Positions 16,155 through 24,852 are shown, counted from the stretch's first letter. The stretch is 64,000 nt of DNA from Candidatus Poribacteria bacterium (GCA_022827185.1 JAJDTM010000057.1:124001-188000), one strand, 5' to 3'. Translations and numbers: made by a program. The notes: generated by a model not told the origin, from the sequence alone.

Positions 16155-16778
16155 TTAAGGCTGCTGCGTTGTAACGACGACACGCCGCATTTCACCCTCA
16201 CCTTGGCTATAGGTGGACACGACCTCGTCTTCTTTTAAGGCGACATGGATGACGCGCCGGTCGCGTGCGGACATCGGTGAGAGGACAACATCTCGGTCAG
16301 TATATTTGACTTTCTCTGCCACTTGGTGCGCCATCTCAACGAGTCGTTCTTCTCGGCGTTCTCGGTAGCCTTGGGTATCGACAAACACCCGTCTTTTTAC
16401 AAGCGAGGCTTTATTGATGATACAGTTAAGAAGTCGTTCGATGGCATCAAGCGTCTGCCCGTGTTTTCCGATGAGCAAGGCAGGCATGTCCGTGAGGATA
16501 TTGAGATGCGTGCTGCCGTCGATGAAACGGGTCTCAATTTCGGCGTCAATCTGCATCCGGTTAAGCATTTCTTTGAGAATTGTCTCCGGGGCAGTAGAGA
16601 CATCTTGCTTGAGCGTGGCTCGGATTTTCGCCGGCTTCGCGCCGAAATTCAGAATCCCCTTCGTCGGTTCATTGACGATGTCGATTGTAACCTGCTCCCG
16701 AGTTGCTTCGAGCTCGTTGAGTGCGTGTTCAATTGCTTCCTCCACTGTGTCGCCTTCGGTTTCAATATAGTGTTGCAC
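16155..16778 (-). CDS. khpB: Jag/KhpB RNA-binding protein (KH-R3H)
   Basis: The 207-residue protein has a Jag N-terminal domain (about 1-50, DTVEEAIEHALNELEATREQ), a KH domain (about 80-150, with LIGKHGQTLDAIERLLN) and a C-terminal R3H domain (about 150-205, LSPMSARDRRVIHVAL). Jag/KhpB binds RNA together with KhpA and affects cell envelope growth in Gram-positives. Its place between yidC and mnmE is the classic one. Length and domain order are normal. Confidence 0.93.
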   Translation of the reverse strand: MQHYIETEGDTVEEAIEHALNELEATREQVTIDIVNEPTKGILNFGAKPAKIRATLKQDVSTAPETILKEMLNRMQIDAEIETRFIDGSTHLNILTDMPALLIGKHGQTLDAIERLLNCIINKASLVKRRVFVDTQGYRERREERLVEMAHQVAEKVKYTDRDVVLSPMSARDRRVIHVALKEDEVVSTYSQGEGEMRRVVVTTQQP

Positions 16779-16882
16779 AGGTCATGTCCTCCTCGAATAA
16801 CGTTTCCGGCAGTGAAGTCGCTGATGCGGTGCGAGGCTGCGGTCTGGAAACTTTGCCCTATAAAGTTGGCTTATGAATTCGG

Positions 16883-18730
16883 CTACTGTTTGGCGTTGTT
16901 CCGTTTTTTTGTGCCTGTTGTTGCGACGAGTTCCTCGTCAGGCGCGTTTCGGTTTTGTAAGTATTGCTGTGCTATCGTGAATACATTGTTGCATAACCAA
17001 TACAACACGAACCCCGATGCCCAGTTGTAGAAGATAAAGATAAAGATGAGTGGCATAAATTGCATCAATTTCGCTTGCATGTTGTCTGTCGTGGGTGTCA
17101 TATTGCCGACAAATTTCTGTTGGAGCCATGTTGTGAGCCCGTTTATTATCGGTAATAAGCGGATAGCATCTATCTGTGTGACGATCAACGGTATTGTGAA
17201 AGGCAGTTCGATTAAAGTATCTGGTGCAGAGAGATCGTCAATCCAAAGTAAGAAAGGTGCCCCGCGTAACTCTACTGCGCTCCCGAGGAGTGCGAAGAGT
17301 GCCCAAAAAATCGGGATTTGTGGGAGCCACGGGATACAGCCCCCTAACGGGTTGACCCCGTTTTCCTTATAGAGACGCATCGTCGCGCGATTGAGTTTCT
17401 GTGGGTCGTCTCTGTATTTCTCCTTCAGCTCCAGCAGCTGCGGTTGAAGTTTCTGCATCTTCTTCATAGAAGTGTGTGCTTTGCGCGTGAAGGGATAAGA
17501 GATTAACTTCACCAACGCTGTCAGCAGGATAATCGAGAGTCCGTAGTTCCCAAAGACGGCGTGCAACCCTTTGAATATCCAGAGCATTCCCCAAGCGATG
17601 AACCAGAAGAATCCGAAGTCAATAATTTTGGATAAGCGAAGCGGGTTATCTGGCGCGTTTGGCGTTTCAATACTCTTTAGAATTGTATCGTCTTTCGGTC
17701 CGACGTATAATCGGAAGGTATGATTCTGCTTTTCTTCAGGTTGAAGGTAAAAACTTCGCAACACGAGTGAGGCTGTGTCCGTTGGTGCGGTGACAGAAAT
17801 ATCTGTTGCGATGTTTGCTTGCGGTGTTTCAGTGAGTTTATATGTTGCTGCGAGTTCGGGGTCTGGGATCAGCAGCGCGCTGAAATATTGGCTGTCCATA
17901 CCCGCCCAGAGTACTGGGGCTAAGGCTTGCTCAGCCTTCAATTTGCGTTCCGGTTTACCCTCGCCGATGTAAGCCTTCGCGCCTTCTTTGCCGCGTCGAC
18001 CGCGTTTGCCGCTCCTTTTTTCGTACGGTAGCAGATCCGCATTGATACCGCGTCCCCACTGCAGTTCATATCCATTTGCGAGTTCGGCACCCCCCATGAG
18101 CAGTGGTTGATCAGAAACGTTTTGGAAGGCTATTGCCATATCAACGAAATAGGTATCTGGATTGAAGGTAAACTGCTTTGCTACCTGAAGTTTGTCTCCG
18201 ATTGTTGTTAGAAATGTAAGTGTTGCGGGACCCTGTCCGTTTGTAATGTCGATTTCGGATTTATCAGCCTTCCACGTGGCGCGAAGCGCATCAAGTTGTA
18301 GCTGCGAATTCGCGAACCGGAGGGCAAGGCAGTTCAGGGCGTTCTCCGGGATTAAATTCAATGGCGCGTTTTCGATATCTGTACGATCTGGAAAATGGTT
18401 GAGTTGCCACCGTTTGGCGATTGCGAGTTTCTCGTTAAAGACAATACTATATTTATTCGTTTGGACGTTGACTTTTGTATCGTCTGGACTCTCCTCAACC
18501 GCTGTCCAGAGGTCCGGACTGAGCGGTGTATCGGCACCTTCAGATGTCGCCTGCGTCGTAGGATCAATTGGTATTTCGCCTGCTCCTGGTGCTGTGGGTG
18601 CCTCTTGGGTCGTTGGTGTTTCGTCCAATTCAGGGACAGTGCGATTTTTGAGCATATAATGACTGGCGACTTGCCATCCAATGATTACGATAACCATTAG
18701 GACCAACGCCAGAATGTAACGTGCGCCCAT
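16883..18730 (-). CDS. yidC: Membrane protein insertase YidC
   Basis: The 615-residue protein has the Gram-negative YidC plan: N-terminal span (about 5-25, ILALVLMVIVIIGWQVASHY), large periplasmic beta domain (about 70-350) and the five-helix conserved core from about 370. The core includes TRKAHTSMKKMQKLQPQL, GGCIPWLPQIPIFWALF and a final FVLYWLCNNVFTIAQQ segment. It inserts inner-membrane proteins alone or with SecYEG. The periplasmic domain contains an unusual basic insert (SGKRGRRGKEGAK, about residue 240). The partner yidD and rnpA lie upstream, jag and mnmE downstream. Confidence 0.96.
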   Translation of the reverse strand: MGARYILALVLMVIVIIGWQVASHYMLKNRTVPELDETPTTQEAPTAPGAGEIPIDPTTQATSEGADTPLSPDLWTAVEESPDDTKVNVQTNKYSIVFNEKLAIAKRWQLNHFPDRTDIENAPLNLIPENALNCLALRFANSQLQLDALRATWKADKSEIDITNGQGPATLTFLTTIGDKLQVAKQFTFNPDTYFVDMAIAFQNVSDQPLLMGGAELANGYELQWGRGINADLLPYEKRSGKRGRRGKEGAKAYIGEGKPERKLKAEQALAPVLWAGMDSQYFSALLIPDPELAATYKLTETPQANIATDISVTAPTDTASLVLRSFYLQPEEKQNHTFRLYVGPKDDTILKSIETPNAPDNPLRLSKIIDFGFFWFIAWGMLWIFKGLHAVFGNYGLSIILLTALVKLISYPFTRKAHTSMKKMQKLQPQLLELKEKYRDDPQKLNRATMRLYKENGVNPLGGCIPWLPQIPIFWALFALLGSAVELRGAPFLLWIDDLSAPDTLIELPFTIPLIVTQIDAIRLLPIINGLTTWLQQKFVGNMTPTTDNMQAKLMQFMPLIFIFIFYNWASGFVLYWLCNNVFTIAQQYLQNRNAPDEELVATTGTKKRNNAKQ

Positions 18731-18777
18731 TGAGATTAGGTGCTCCTCATTTTAGATGTTTTTTAAGTCCGCGTCTA

Positions 18778-19029
18778 TTATTTTAGCGGATCGAAGCCAC
18801 CCGGATGATACGGATGGCATTTTGAAAGTCGTTTAAGTGTTAGCCAGCACCCTTTGAGCGTTCCGTGCCGTTTTAAAGCCTCAAGTGCGTATTGTGAACA
18901 TGTAGGGTAGAATCGGCACGAAGGTGGGAGTAACGGTGAGATAAAACGTCTATAAAATCGGATCGGATATATGAGTATCGCCGTTCTACCCGGTGCGTCT
19001 TCTGATTGCTGAGTTTTATGCTGCTTCAT
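18778..19029 (-). CDS. yidD: Membrane protein insertion efficiency factor YidD
   Basis: The 83-residue protein carries the YidD core: IYPIRFYRRFISPLLPPSCR, then FYPTCSQYALEALKRHG and a C-terminal CHPYHPGGFDP, with the three conserved cysteines. YidD assists YidC-dependent insertion at the inner face of the membrane. I chose ATG 19029; an upstream GTG at 19056 would add nine residues and lengthen the overlap with rnpA. It overlaps the end of rnpA by 14 bp, the usual coupling in this cluster. Confidence 0.93.
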   Translation of the reverse strand: MKQHKTQQSEDAPGRTAILIYPIRFYRRFISPLLPPSCRFYPTCSQYALEALKRHGTLKGCWLTLKRLSKCHPYHPGGFDPLK

Positions 19030-19423
19030 GTCCGTCTGATGCTTGCAATGTGGCACGCCGCTGTTCCTCTTTCGCTGTACGGGGTGAATTACTTAGAATT
19101 GACGCTTTACGGAACAGGGCAGCCAATTCATCTTGTGCTTCCTGACATGTAAGTTGACAGGCGGGTGTCCTGCCGACGACTACAATGTCGTGTCCTGTTT
19201 TTATCCGTGGGCGCAATTGCCGAAACGATTCACGAATTAACCTTTTGACGCGATTCCTTTGGACGCTCTTTCCGACTTTTTTACTGGCGGTTATCCCCAA
19301 CCGGAGGTAATTGAAACGGGTGTGAAGTACATATATCACGAAGTAGCGATTCCAATACTTACTGCCCTTCTGATAAGCACGCTGGAATTCCCAACGCTTT
19401 TTCAGTTTTCCGGGATCTTGCAT
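19016..19423 (-). CDS. rnpA: Ribonuclease P protein component
   Basis: The 135-residue basic protein has the RnpA fold and signature RNRVKRLIRESFR (about 55-67). It binds RNase P RNA and helps process the 5' ends of tRNA precursors. The N-terminal KLKKRWEFQRAYQKG and the FVIYVLHTRFNYLRLGITASKK strand match the family. The C-terminal 20 residues are a loose extension overlapping yidD. Normally rpmH (bL34) lies directly upstream; here that place is taken by an HNH gene 3 bp away, so rpmH must be elsewhere. Confidence 0.95.
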   Translation of the reverse strand: MQDPGKLKKRWEFQRAYQKGSKYWNRYFVIYVLHTRFNYLRLGITASKKVGKSVQRNRVKRLIRESFRQLRPRIKTGHDIVVVGRTPACQLTCQEAQDELAALFRKASILSNSPRTAKEEQRRATLQASDGHEAA

Positions 19424-19426
19424 GAT

Positions 19427-19933
19427 TTAGTTGATATACAGATACTTTCTCCACGACGGGTGGCACCCACGAAAATGGCGGTTGAGTTGCAAATACGTTA
19501 AGATTGATGGTGTTTTGGGTTGACGTGTGAGTTTGAGGCGCGTCTCGTAGAGCATACTACTACCCTTTTTGTTATTACATTTTTTACAGGCTGTCACGAC
19601 GTTTTCCCATGTCGTTTCGCCGCCGCGAGAGATCGGGACCACATGGTCCAATGTGAGATGCACAGTCGGAAACTCCTCTTGACAGTATTGGCATGTATAC
19701 TGATCACGGACGAGGACATTCCTTCGTGAAAATTTGACGACGCTCCGCGGGACGTGAACATATTTCACCAAACGGATGACATGCGGTGCTTTTATCGCAG
19801 CACTTGGTGAATTAATTTCGACATCTGAGACTTCTTCCGTCTGTGCGGTGCCTTTGAAAACCATTTTCATAGCACGCCGGAGGTTGCAAACGTTGATCGC
19901 TTCGTAACTTGCGTTGAGTACTAAGACAGACAT
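19427..19933 (-). CDS. HNH endonuclease family protein
   Basis: With the start at ATG 19933 the protein has 168 residues and begins MSVLVLNASYEAINVCNLRRA, the common N-terminus of this HNH family. The zinc/HNH part follows: C-Q-Y-C, LTLDHVVPISRGGETTWENV and ACKKCNNKKG (H-N-H core with two CxxC pairs). An ATG at 19999 would add 22 residues but falls inside a possible promoter. Such stand-alone HNH proteins are widespread in Bacteroidetes, Cyanobacteria and related groups and their role is unknown. It ends 3 bp before rnpA and probably leads that operon. Confidence 0.85.
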   Translation of the reverse strand: MSVLVLNASYEAINVCNLRRAMKMVFKGTAQTEEVSDVEINSPSAAIKAPHVIRLVKYVHVPRSVVKFSRRNVLVRDQYTCQYCQEEFPTVHLTLDHVVPISRGGETTWENVVTACKKCNNKKGSSMLYETRLKLTRQPKTPSILTYLQLNRHFRGCHPSWRKYLYIN

Positions 19934-19985
19934 TTCCACTTGCAGGCCCTCTAACTTGAAGATTGGCTCTACCACATTATCTTCT

Positions 19986-20013
19986 ATGTATTTTAACACA
20001 TTTTTAGGTCAAT
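19986..20013 (-). promoter_or_regulatory. Possible promoter of HNH-rnpA-yidDC-jag-mnmE operon
   Basis: On the minus strand TTGACC and TACATA are separated by 16 bp. The predicted transcription start is about 45 bases before ATG 19933. The -10 match is weak. Confidence 0.35.
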
Positions 20014-20029
20014 TGCAACTAAATTATCA

Positions 20030-20098
20030 GTGTATTAGCCGTCAGCTATCACCCGTCGGCGGTCAGCCATCGGCAATTAGCCATCGCCAGTCAGAGGT
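20030..20098. repeat. Degenerate GTCAGC/ATCGGC-type intergenic repeat
   Basis: Tandem, imperfect units of the form AGCCRTCRGC (TAGCCGTCAGC, CGGTCAGCCATCGGC, TTAGCCATCGCC). This is one of about fifteen such clusters found between genes in the window. Confidence 0.7.
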
Positions 20099-20245
20099 AT
20101 GATTTTCAATTGACAACCTTGTAATAGTGATACGTTCATAGCATACCGAGGTTGGAGATGCAAGCGCGAAATTAGATACAAAGGACTTTCGATTTTGTGT
20201 ATAATATGTGATTACAAACACTTAGACACACAGAGAAGGTTTTGA

Positions 20246-21850
20246 ATGCAGCGTACCCTACGAAATGTTATCGTAATTTTGAGTTTTGCGTTTACTTTGA
20301 ACAGCCACACCGCCGACATCCGATTTGTGGATGTCACTGAACAGGCGGGTATCCGCTTTGAGCATGCTGGCGGCATTGATCACCGGGTGGTGCCAGCTCT
20401 TGTCGGTTCGGGTGCGGCGTGGCGGGACTACGACAACGACGGTAGGCTTGATCTCTATATCGTCAACAGTGCATTAGTGCGTCCGGCACCGGACGCGGTG
20501 CTGCCGAAGAACGCACTGTATCGGAACAACGGGGACGGCACTTTCACCGATGTGACCGATGCCGCCGGGGTTGGTGACACTGGATGGGGTATGGGATGTG
20601 CCTTCGCAGACTACGATAACGACGGTGATGCCGACCTCTATGTCACGAACTATAAAGCGAATCAGTTTTATCGGAACAATGGCGATGGCACCTTCAAACG
20701 CTTCTCTTCTGGCGCAGGCGGGATCGGGCACAACGGCTTCGGTGCTGGTATCGCATGGGGTGATTACGATGCTGACGGTTATCTCGACCTTTACGTTGGT
20801 AACTACATTGAATATAGCAAGGTTCCACAAGGCGACGAGGTGTTCTTTCCTTACGATTTCTTCGGGCAAACAAATATCCTCTATCTAAACAAAGGGGATG
20901 GCGGATTCATCAATATCACGAATGCTGCGAAGGTGAACGGCGGGTTTCATCTGACTCTCGGTGTCGCCGCTGCGGATTATGATGCCGATGGCGATCTGGA
21001 TCTCTATCTTGCTAACGATACCGACCAGAATATCCTCTACCGCAACGATGGTGAGTTAACCTTTATGAATACGAACCAACCCGATGCAAGGAGTGGAACC
21101 GGCGACATCCGAAGTGGGATGGGGGTCACTTGGGGCGATTATGACAACGACGCGGACCTGGATCTTTTTGTTACGAATTGGCTTGATGAGAACAATGTCC
21201 TTTATAGAAACAACGGTGATGGCACCTTTACCGATGTCTCCGCGCAAAGCCGTATTTTTGCCTCCGGGTTAGGGAAAACATGCTGGGGCACAGCGTTTTT
21301 TGATGCGGATAACGATGGCGATCTCGATCTCTTTTTCGCGGCGGGGCACATTGATCCCGCTTCGTGGGAAGCGCACGGACAGGCGGATGTCTTCCTCCAG
21401 AACAACGGGGACGGCACGTTCACGGATATTTCTGAGGCTGTCGGTCTCCGGGAATCTGATTCGCACGGTGTAGGCAGAGGCGTAGCGGTCGGGGATTACG
21501 ATGCTGATGGCGATTTGGATCTGTTCATTGTCAATAGTGGGGCGAAGCCGACGTTGCTCCGAAACGACGGTGGAAATCGGCGGCACTGGCTCCAGATTCG
21601 CACGGTTGGTTCGGTGAGCAATCGGGACGGTGTTGGGGCAGTCGTCAAAGTGAGTGCGGGGAATCTCCATCAGATCCAGCAGGTAACGGCGGGGGATAGT
21701 TACCTTTCACAGAGCAGCCTTGATGTAGCGTTTGGGTTGGCACATCACGCGAAAGTGGATCGGATCGTCATCCAGTGGCCGAGCGGGATCGTGCAAACGT
21801 TGACGAATGTGCAAGCGAATCAGCGGCTTGTTGTGGTTGAGGGGGAATAG
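20246..21850 (+). CDS. Exported CRTAC1-type protein: FG-GAP repeats plus ASPIC/UnbV domain
   Basis: A 534-residue protein with a signal peptide (MQRTLRNVIVILSFAFTLNS). About seven FG-GAP/VCBS repeats follow, each with a calcium loop such as DYDNDGRLDLYIVN, DYDADGDLDLFIVN or DADNDGDLDLFFAA and the spacer YRNNGDGTFTDVT. They form a beta-propeller as in integrin alpha chains. The last 90 residues are an ASPIC/UnbV domain (NRDGVGAVVKVSAGNLHQIQ ... IQWPSGIVQTL). It should be secreted or surface-located and bind calcium. A substrate is not known for the family. A TATAAT box lies about 40 bp upstream without a clear -35. Confidence 0.9.
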   Translation: MQRTLRNVIVILSFAFTLNSHTADIRFVDVTEQAGIRFEHAGGIDHRVVPALVGSGAAWRDYDNDGRLDLYIVNSALVRPAPDAVLPKNALYRNNGDGTFTDVTDAAGVGDTGWGMGCAFADYDNDGDADLYVTNYKANQFYRNNGDGTFKRFSSGAGGIGHNGFGAGIAWGDYDADGYLDLYVGNYIEYSKVPQGDEVFFPYDFFGQTNILYLNKGDGGFINITNAAKVNGGFHLTLGVAAADYDADGDLDLYLANDTDQNILYRNDGELTFMNTNQPDARSGTGDIRSGMGVTWGDYDNDADLDLFVTNWLDENNVLYRNNGDGTFTDVSAQSRIFASGLGKTCWGTAFFDADNDGDLDLFFAAGHIDPASWEAHGQADVFLQNNGDGTFTDISEAVGLRESDSHGVGRGVAVGDYDADGDLDLFIVNSGAKPTLLRNDGGNRRHWLQIRTVGSVSNRDGVGAVVKVSAGNLHQIQQVTAGDSYLSQSSLDVAFGLAHHAKVDRIVIQWPSGIVQTLTNVQANQRLVVVEGE

Positions 21851-22124
21851 TTATCAGTTATCAATATTAGGAAGTGTGCTAAAGTTATGAAAGTTTCAAA
21901 GTGTGCTAAAGTGTTCTAAAGTTGTGAAGTTATCAACTTTACAGATTTCTTAGGGGAACACCCAAGCAAAAATACTTTAGCTACACTTTACGAGACTTTA
22001 CTGGACTTTACGAACTTCTTTAACTGAAAACCGATAACTGCATAAAAAAGATTTGAAATTGTAAAATAGATGTGTTATTTTAAGGTTACGTGTATTTTTA
22101 TGCACAATTAAACAAGGAGGAAAT
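21851..22124. other. Intergenic repeat region before malectin-like genes
   Basis: 274 bp containing direct repeats (AAGTGTGCTAAAGT, AGTGTTCTAAAGT) and their inverse (ACTTTAGCTACACTTTA) plus AACTGAAAACCGATAACTG. A transcript could fold, but nothing like a known RNA is recognised. AAGGAGG lies directly before the next gene. Confidence 0.5.
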
Positions 22125-22778
22125 ATGCGACACTACTTATTTTTAATTGTTATGCTTACCGTATTTGTTGCGGTAATGTTCGTTTATGATGCCCAACCTG
22201 CTAAAGAAATTCGGGTATGGGGCGGTAAAGTGGCAGATTTCAAAGATTCCGATGGACGTGTCTGGCACGGCGGACAGAATGAGAAAAAAGACTGGGGCGG
22301 TTGGATCGAAAAATTGCCTCGCGTCGCAGAAGTCCGAAATCTCACGAAAGATGCTGAGAAGTTGGCAAAAAAAGAAGGCTACGACGCGGAACTCTTCTAT
22401 GCTGTCAGTTGGGCAGCTTTTCCTGATGTCGTCAAGATGGAACTGAATACCGGCAAAGGTATGTTCAATGTTACCTATCTCGTGGGTGAACACTGGTCGC
22501 CGAACAATCGCGGTTTCGATATTATCATCGAAGACGAGATTGTTGAAGAGGAATATGTGACGCCAGGAAAAGATGAGATAGACATTAAGCGATATGAGGG
22601 CATTGAGGTTAAAGACAAAGTGATGAGTCTTGAATTTGCTGGCAATCCAGACACCGGTGCAGGCGATCTCAATGCGATGTTTAGTGGGATAGAAGTAGTT
22701 CCCGCATTAGCCGTTGATCCGAAGCAGAAAGTCACAACAACGTGGGGCGCGCTGAAATCGGAACGGCAAAACCATTAA
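22125..22778 (+). CDS. Exported malectin-like domain protein (paralogue 1)
   Basis: The 217-residue protein has a signal peptide (MRHYLFLIVMLTVFVAVMFV) and one beta-sandwich domain with malectin-like features: an N-terminal RVWGGKVADFKDSDGRVWHG, a central LFYAVSWAAFPDVVKMEL and FNVTYLVGEHWSPNNRGFDI, and a late GNPDTGAGDLNAMFSGIEVV. Malectin-type domains bind carbohydrates. The extreme C-terminus, VTTTWGALK, is shared with paralogue 2 and with the decayed gene at 41202-41600. It lies 26 bp before paralogue 2, so the two are co-transcribed. The malectin assignment is by pattern and moderately sure. Confidence 0.8.
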   Translation: MRHYLFLIVMLTVFVAVMFVYDAQPAKEIRVWGGKVADFKDSDGRVWHGGQNEKKDWGGWIEKLPRVAEVRNLTKDAEKLAKKEGYDAELFYAVSWAAFPDVVKMELNTGKGMFNVTYLVGEHWSPNNRGFDIIIEDEIVEEEYVTPGKDEIDIKRYEGIEVKDKVMSLEFAGNPDTGAGDLNAMFSGIEVVPALAVDPKQKVTTTWGALKSERQNH

Positions 22779-22804
22779 TTAATTAATAGATGGAGGTAAT
22801 TTTA

Positions 22805-23452
22805 ATGAGATTTTTTAGTGTTTTAACAATAGTGTTTTTACTGGCCGTGTTTGCACTACCGACGCTGCTACCGGCGGAGGAATTCCGTGTATGGGGCGGC
22901 AAGGCAGATGACTTCACGGATTCACAGGGTCGTGTCTGGCGTGGTGCGCAGCAGGCAGACCAGTCATGGGGCGGTTGGATTGAAAAAGAGCCGCGGGTCG
23001 CTGAGGTCAAAGAGTTGACAGCGGATGCACAAGCACAAGCGGAAGCCGCCGGCTACGACGTGGATCTCTTTTATGCCGTTAGTTGGGCATCTTTTCCTGA
23101 CACTGTTAAGTATCAGTTCAAGACGGGTAACGGCACTTTTGACGTGACCTATCTCGTGGGTGAACACTGGTCCCCAGAAAACCGGGGCTTCGATATTTTT
23201 ATTGAAGAGGAGAACGTCGAGCCGCTCTACGTGACACCGGGTAGGCATGAGATTGACATCAAGACCTATTCGGGGATTGAGGTGAGCGACGGCACACTCG
23301 ATTTCAACTTCGCTGGGAACGCAGAGACCGGTGCAGGTGATTTGAATGCGATGTTCAGTGCTTTGGAGGTTGTACCTGCTGCAAGCACTGATGTGGATCC
23401 GAAGGCGAAACTCACGACAACGTGGGGCGCGCTGAAAGATGACCGTCAGTAA
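22805..23452 (+). CDS. Exported malectin-like domain protein (paralogue 2)
   Basis: The 215-residue paralogue of the preceding gene keeps the same blocks (EFRVWGGKADDFTDSQGRVW, YAVSWASFPDTVKYQF, VTYLVGEHWSPENRGFDI, ETGAGDLNAMFSALEVVP) and the C-terminal LTTTWGALK. The start is ATG 22805, preceded by GGAGGT 8 bases away; an ATG at 22790 overlaps that Shine-Dalgarno. It has a signal peptide (MRFFSVLTIVFLLAVFALP). Tandem duplication is evident. It is followed by a strong bidirectional terminator. Confidence 0.8.
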   Translation: MRFFSVLTIVFLLAVFALPTLLPAEEFRVWGGKADDFTDSQGRVWRGAQQADQSWGGWIEKEPRVAEVKELTADAQAQAEAAGYDVDLFYAVSWASFPDTVKYQFKTGNGTFDVTYLVGEHWSPENRGFDIFIEEENVEPLYVTPGRHEIDIKTYSGIEVSDGTLDFNFAGNAETGAGDLNAMFSALEVVPAASTDVDPKAKLTTTWGALKDDRQ

Positions 23453-23468
23453 AATACGTGCCGAATCT

Positions 23469-23506
23469 AAAAAAGCCCGCGGTATTCTTGTTACCGTGGG
23501 CTTTTT
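23469..23506. terminator. Bidirectional intrinsic terminator
   Basis: Stem GCCCGCGGTA / TACCGTGGGC (one G-T pair) with a short loop, flanked by A6 on the left and T5 on the right. It serves the malectin pair (plus) and the isochorismatase/rimI unit (minus), which converge here. Confidence 0.9.
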
Positions 23507-23533
23507 GTTGTACAGCCGTCGACTGACGGTTAT

Positions 23534-24313
23534 TTACGCTTTCGGGGTCGTTAAATCGCCGCTCCAGATTGTGGGACACCAGAATTTCTCAATGTATTCA
23601 ATGATTAACTGCGTTCCCTCTTCATGGCTGACATACGGCGGTTTAAACGGGTTATACATTGCATCCGTGAGGTCGCGTGCGAGAACGGCGTTGAAACCCC
23701 AACGCACCATCTGTTTAATCGCGAAGGAGCGTCCGAGTACACACATATTCGTGTGAACCCCCATGAAGATGATGTTTTTGATGCCTTTGTGATGGAGCAG
23801 GTTGTAGACCTCCTGTCCGTTGTCGCTGATGGCATCTGTATCGTCAATTTCAATGACTGGATGCTGTCGATGCCAGGCTTTGTAGCTTTCGGCTTCACCC
23901 GTATCTGAGCCGCCGTCGGAGGCATCAACAGGTTGCGGGGGGTCGGGCATCTCGCGTTCCTCTGGTGGGTCGGCGTGTGGGAATTCCAGCACGGAGCGGC
24001 GCGCCGGGTGTGCCTCGTAGAAATCCATCGTATCGGAGGGCGCGTGGATAATCTGCACACCGTTCTGTCTTGCGCGTCCAAGCACGATGTTCATCCGGGG
24101 TGCCATCACGTTTACGCGTTCTGTCGCACCCCACGACCAATGTTCGTTCCACATATCGACAACAATAATAGCCGTTTCAGAGGGGTTCCAGTCCACCTCT
24201 TCTTCGATGACACGCCAGCCGTTTCGGCCGACCGTTCGTGGTTCTTGTCGGCGGGTTGAGAGTGATAAGGTTGTAGTCGCTGAAAAAGTGCGGCTTAAGA
24301 GATTAAGTAGCAT
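23534..24313 (-). CDS. Isochorismatase-family cysteine hydrolase
   Basis: A 259-residue cysteine hydrolase of the isochorismatase fold. The first strand ends in IIVVDMWNEHW, with the catalytic Asp. The nucleophile lies in GVHTNMCVLGRSFAIKQM. An acidic low-complexity insert (PPEEREMPDPPQPVDASDGG) lies in the middle. The family includes nicotinamidases, ureido/carbamoyl hydrolases and isochorismatases; no specificity can be read here. AAAGGAG precedes ATGATG and the second ATG (24313) has the better spacing. The start overlaps the end of rimI, so the genes are coupled. Confidence 0.85.
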   Translation of the reverse strand: MLLNLLSRTFSATTTLSLSTRRQEPRTVGRNGWRVIEEEVDWNPSETAIIVVDMWNEHWSWGATERVNVMAPRMNIVLGRARQNGVQIIHAPSDTMDFYEAHPARRSVLEFPHADPPEEREMPDPPQPVDASDGGSDTGEAESYKAWHRQHPVIEIDDTDAISDNGQEVYNLLHHKGIKNIIFMGVHTNMCVLGRSFAIKQMVRWGFNAVLARDLTDAMYNPFKPPYVSHEEGTQLIIEYIEKFWCPTIWSGDLTTPKA

Positions 24314-24779
24314 CATCTACTCCTTTACGAAAAACGTAAGCGTCTTTATAGCGTCCATAGTAGTTTTTTCGGATGCCGCAGATACGGAACCCGAATTGTC
24401 GGTAGAGATATTGTGCCGGTAAATTGCTGACGGCGACTTCCAAAAACACCTCGCGCCCGTTATCCGATTGTATCATTTCCAGTGCTGAGGCGAGCAGATA
24501 TTTGCCGATGCCTTGTCGCTGACAGGCGGGAGGTACAGCAATGTTCAGGATATGTGCTTCTTCATGAAGAATGTTAAACACTATATAACCGACGACGGTG
24601 TTCTCGCGCCGGGCAACATAGAAACGTTCATACGACCGAGGTCGCTTCAGGGATATTGTAAAGTAGGTATTGCTCCACGGATTCTCAAAACATTGATTTT
24701 CGATGTCTAAGACCTGTTGTAGGTCATTGAGATGCATCGCTTCAAATGTGAGCTCTTGGAGCGGGTTTCGGGCTGCCAT
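24303..24779 (-). CDS. rimI: Ribosomal-protein-alanine N-acetyltransferase-like GNAT
   Basis: From ATG 24779 the protein has 158 residues and the GNAT fold of RimI: FEAMHLNDLQQVLDIENQCF with NPWS, the acetyl-CoA site PPACQRQGIGKYLL, and the C-terminal FLEVAVSNLPAQYLYRQFGF ... RKNYYGRYKDAYVF. RimI acetylates the N-terminus of bS18. A longer frame begins at ATG 24833, but that codon lies between the -35 and -10 of a near-perfect promoter and cannot be transcribed from it, so the shorter start is preferred. No Shine-Dalgarno is obvious. Confidence 0.88.
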   Translation of the reverse strand: MAARNPLQELTFEAMHLNDLQQVLDIENQCFENPWSNTYFTISLKRPRSYERFYVARRENTVVGYIVFNILHEEAHILNIAVPPACQRQGIGKYLLASALEMIQSDNGREVFLEVAVSNLPAQYLYRQFGFRICGIRKNYYGRYKDAYVFRKGVDDAT

Positions 24780-24823
24780 TGCGATAAATGCGTGTAGGCC
24801 TCTGTTTCTAAAAAGATAGCGAG

Positions 24824-24852
24824 AGTATAGCATATTGTGGAATTGATGTCAA
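24824..24852 (-). promoter_or_regulatory. Sigma-70 promoter of rimI
   Basis: TTGACA (24852-24847), 17 bp, TATACT (24829-24824) on the minus strand. Transcription would start near 24817, some 38 bases before the chosen rimI start. Confidence 0.75.
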
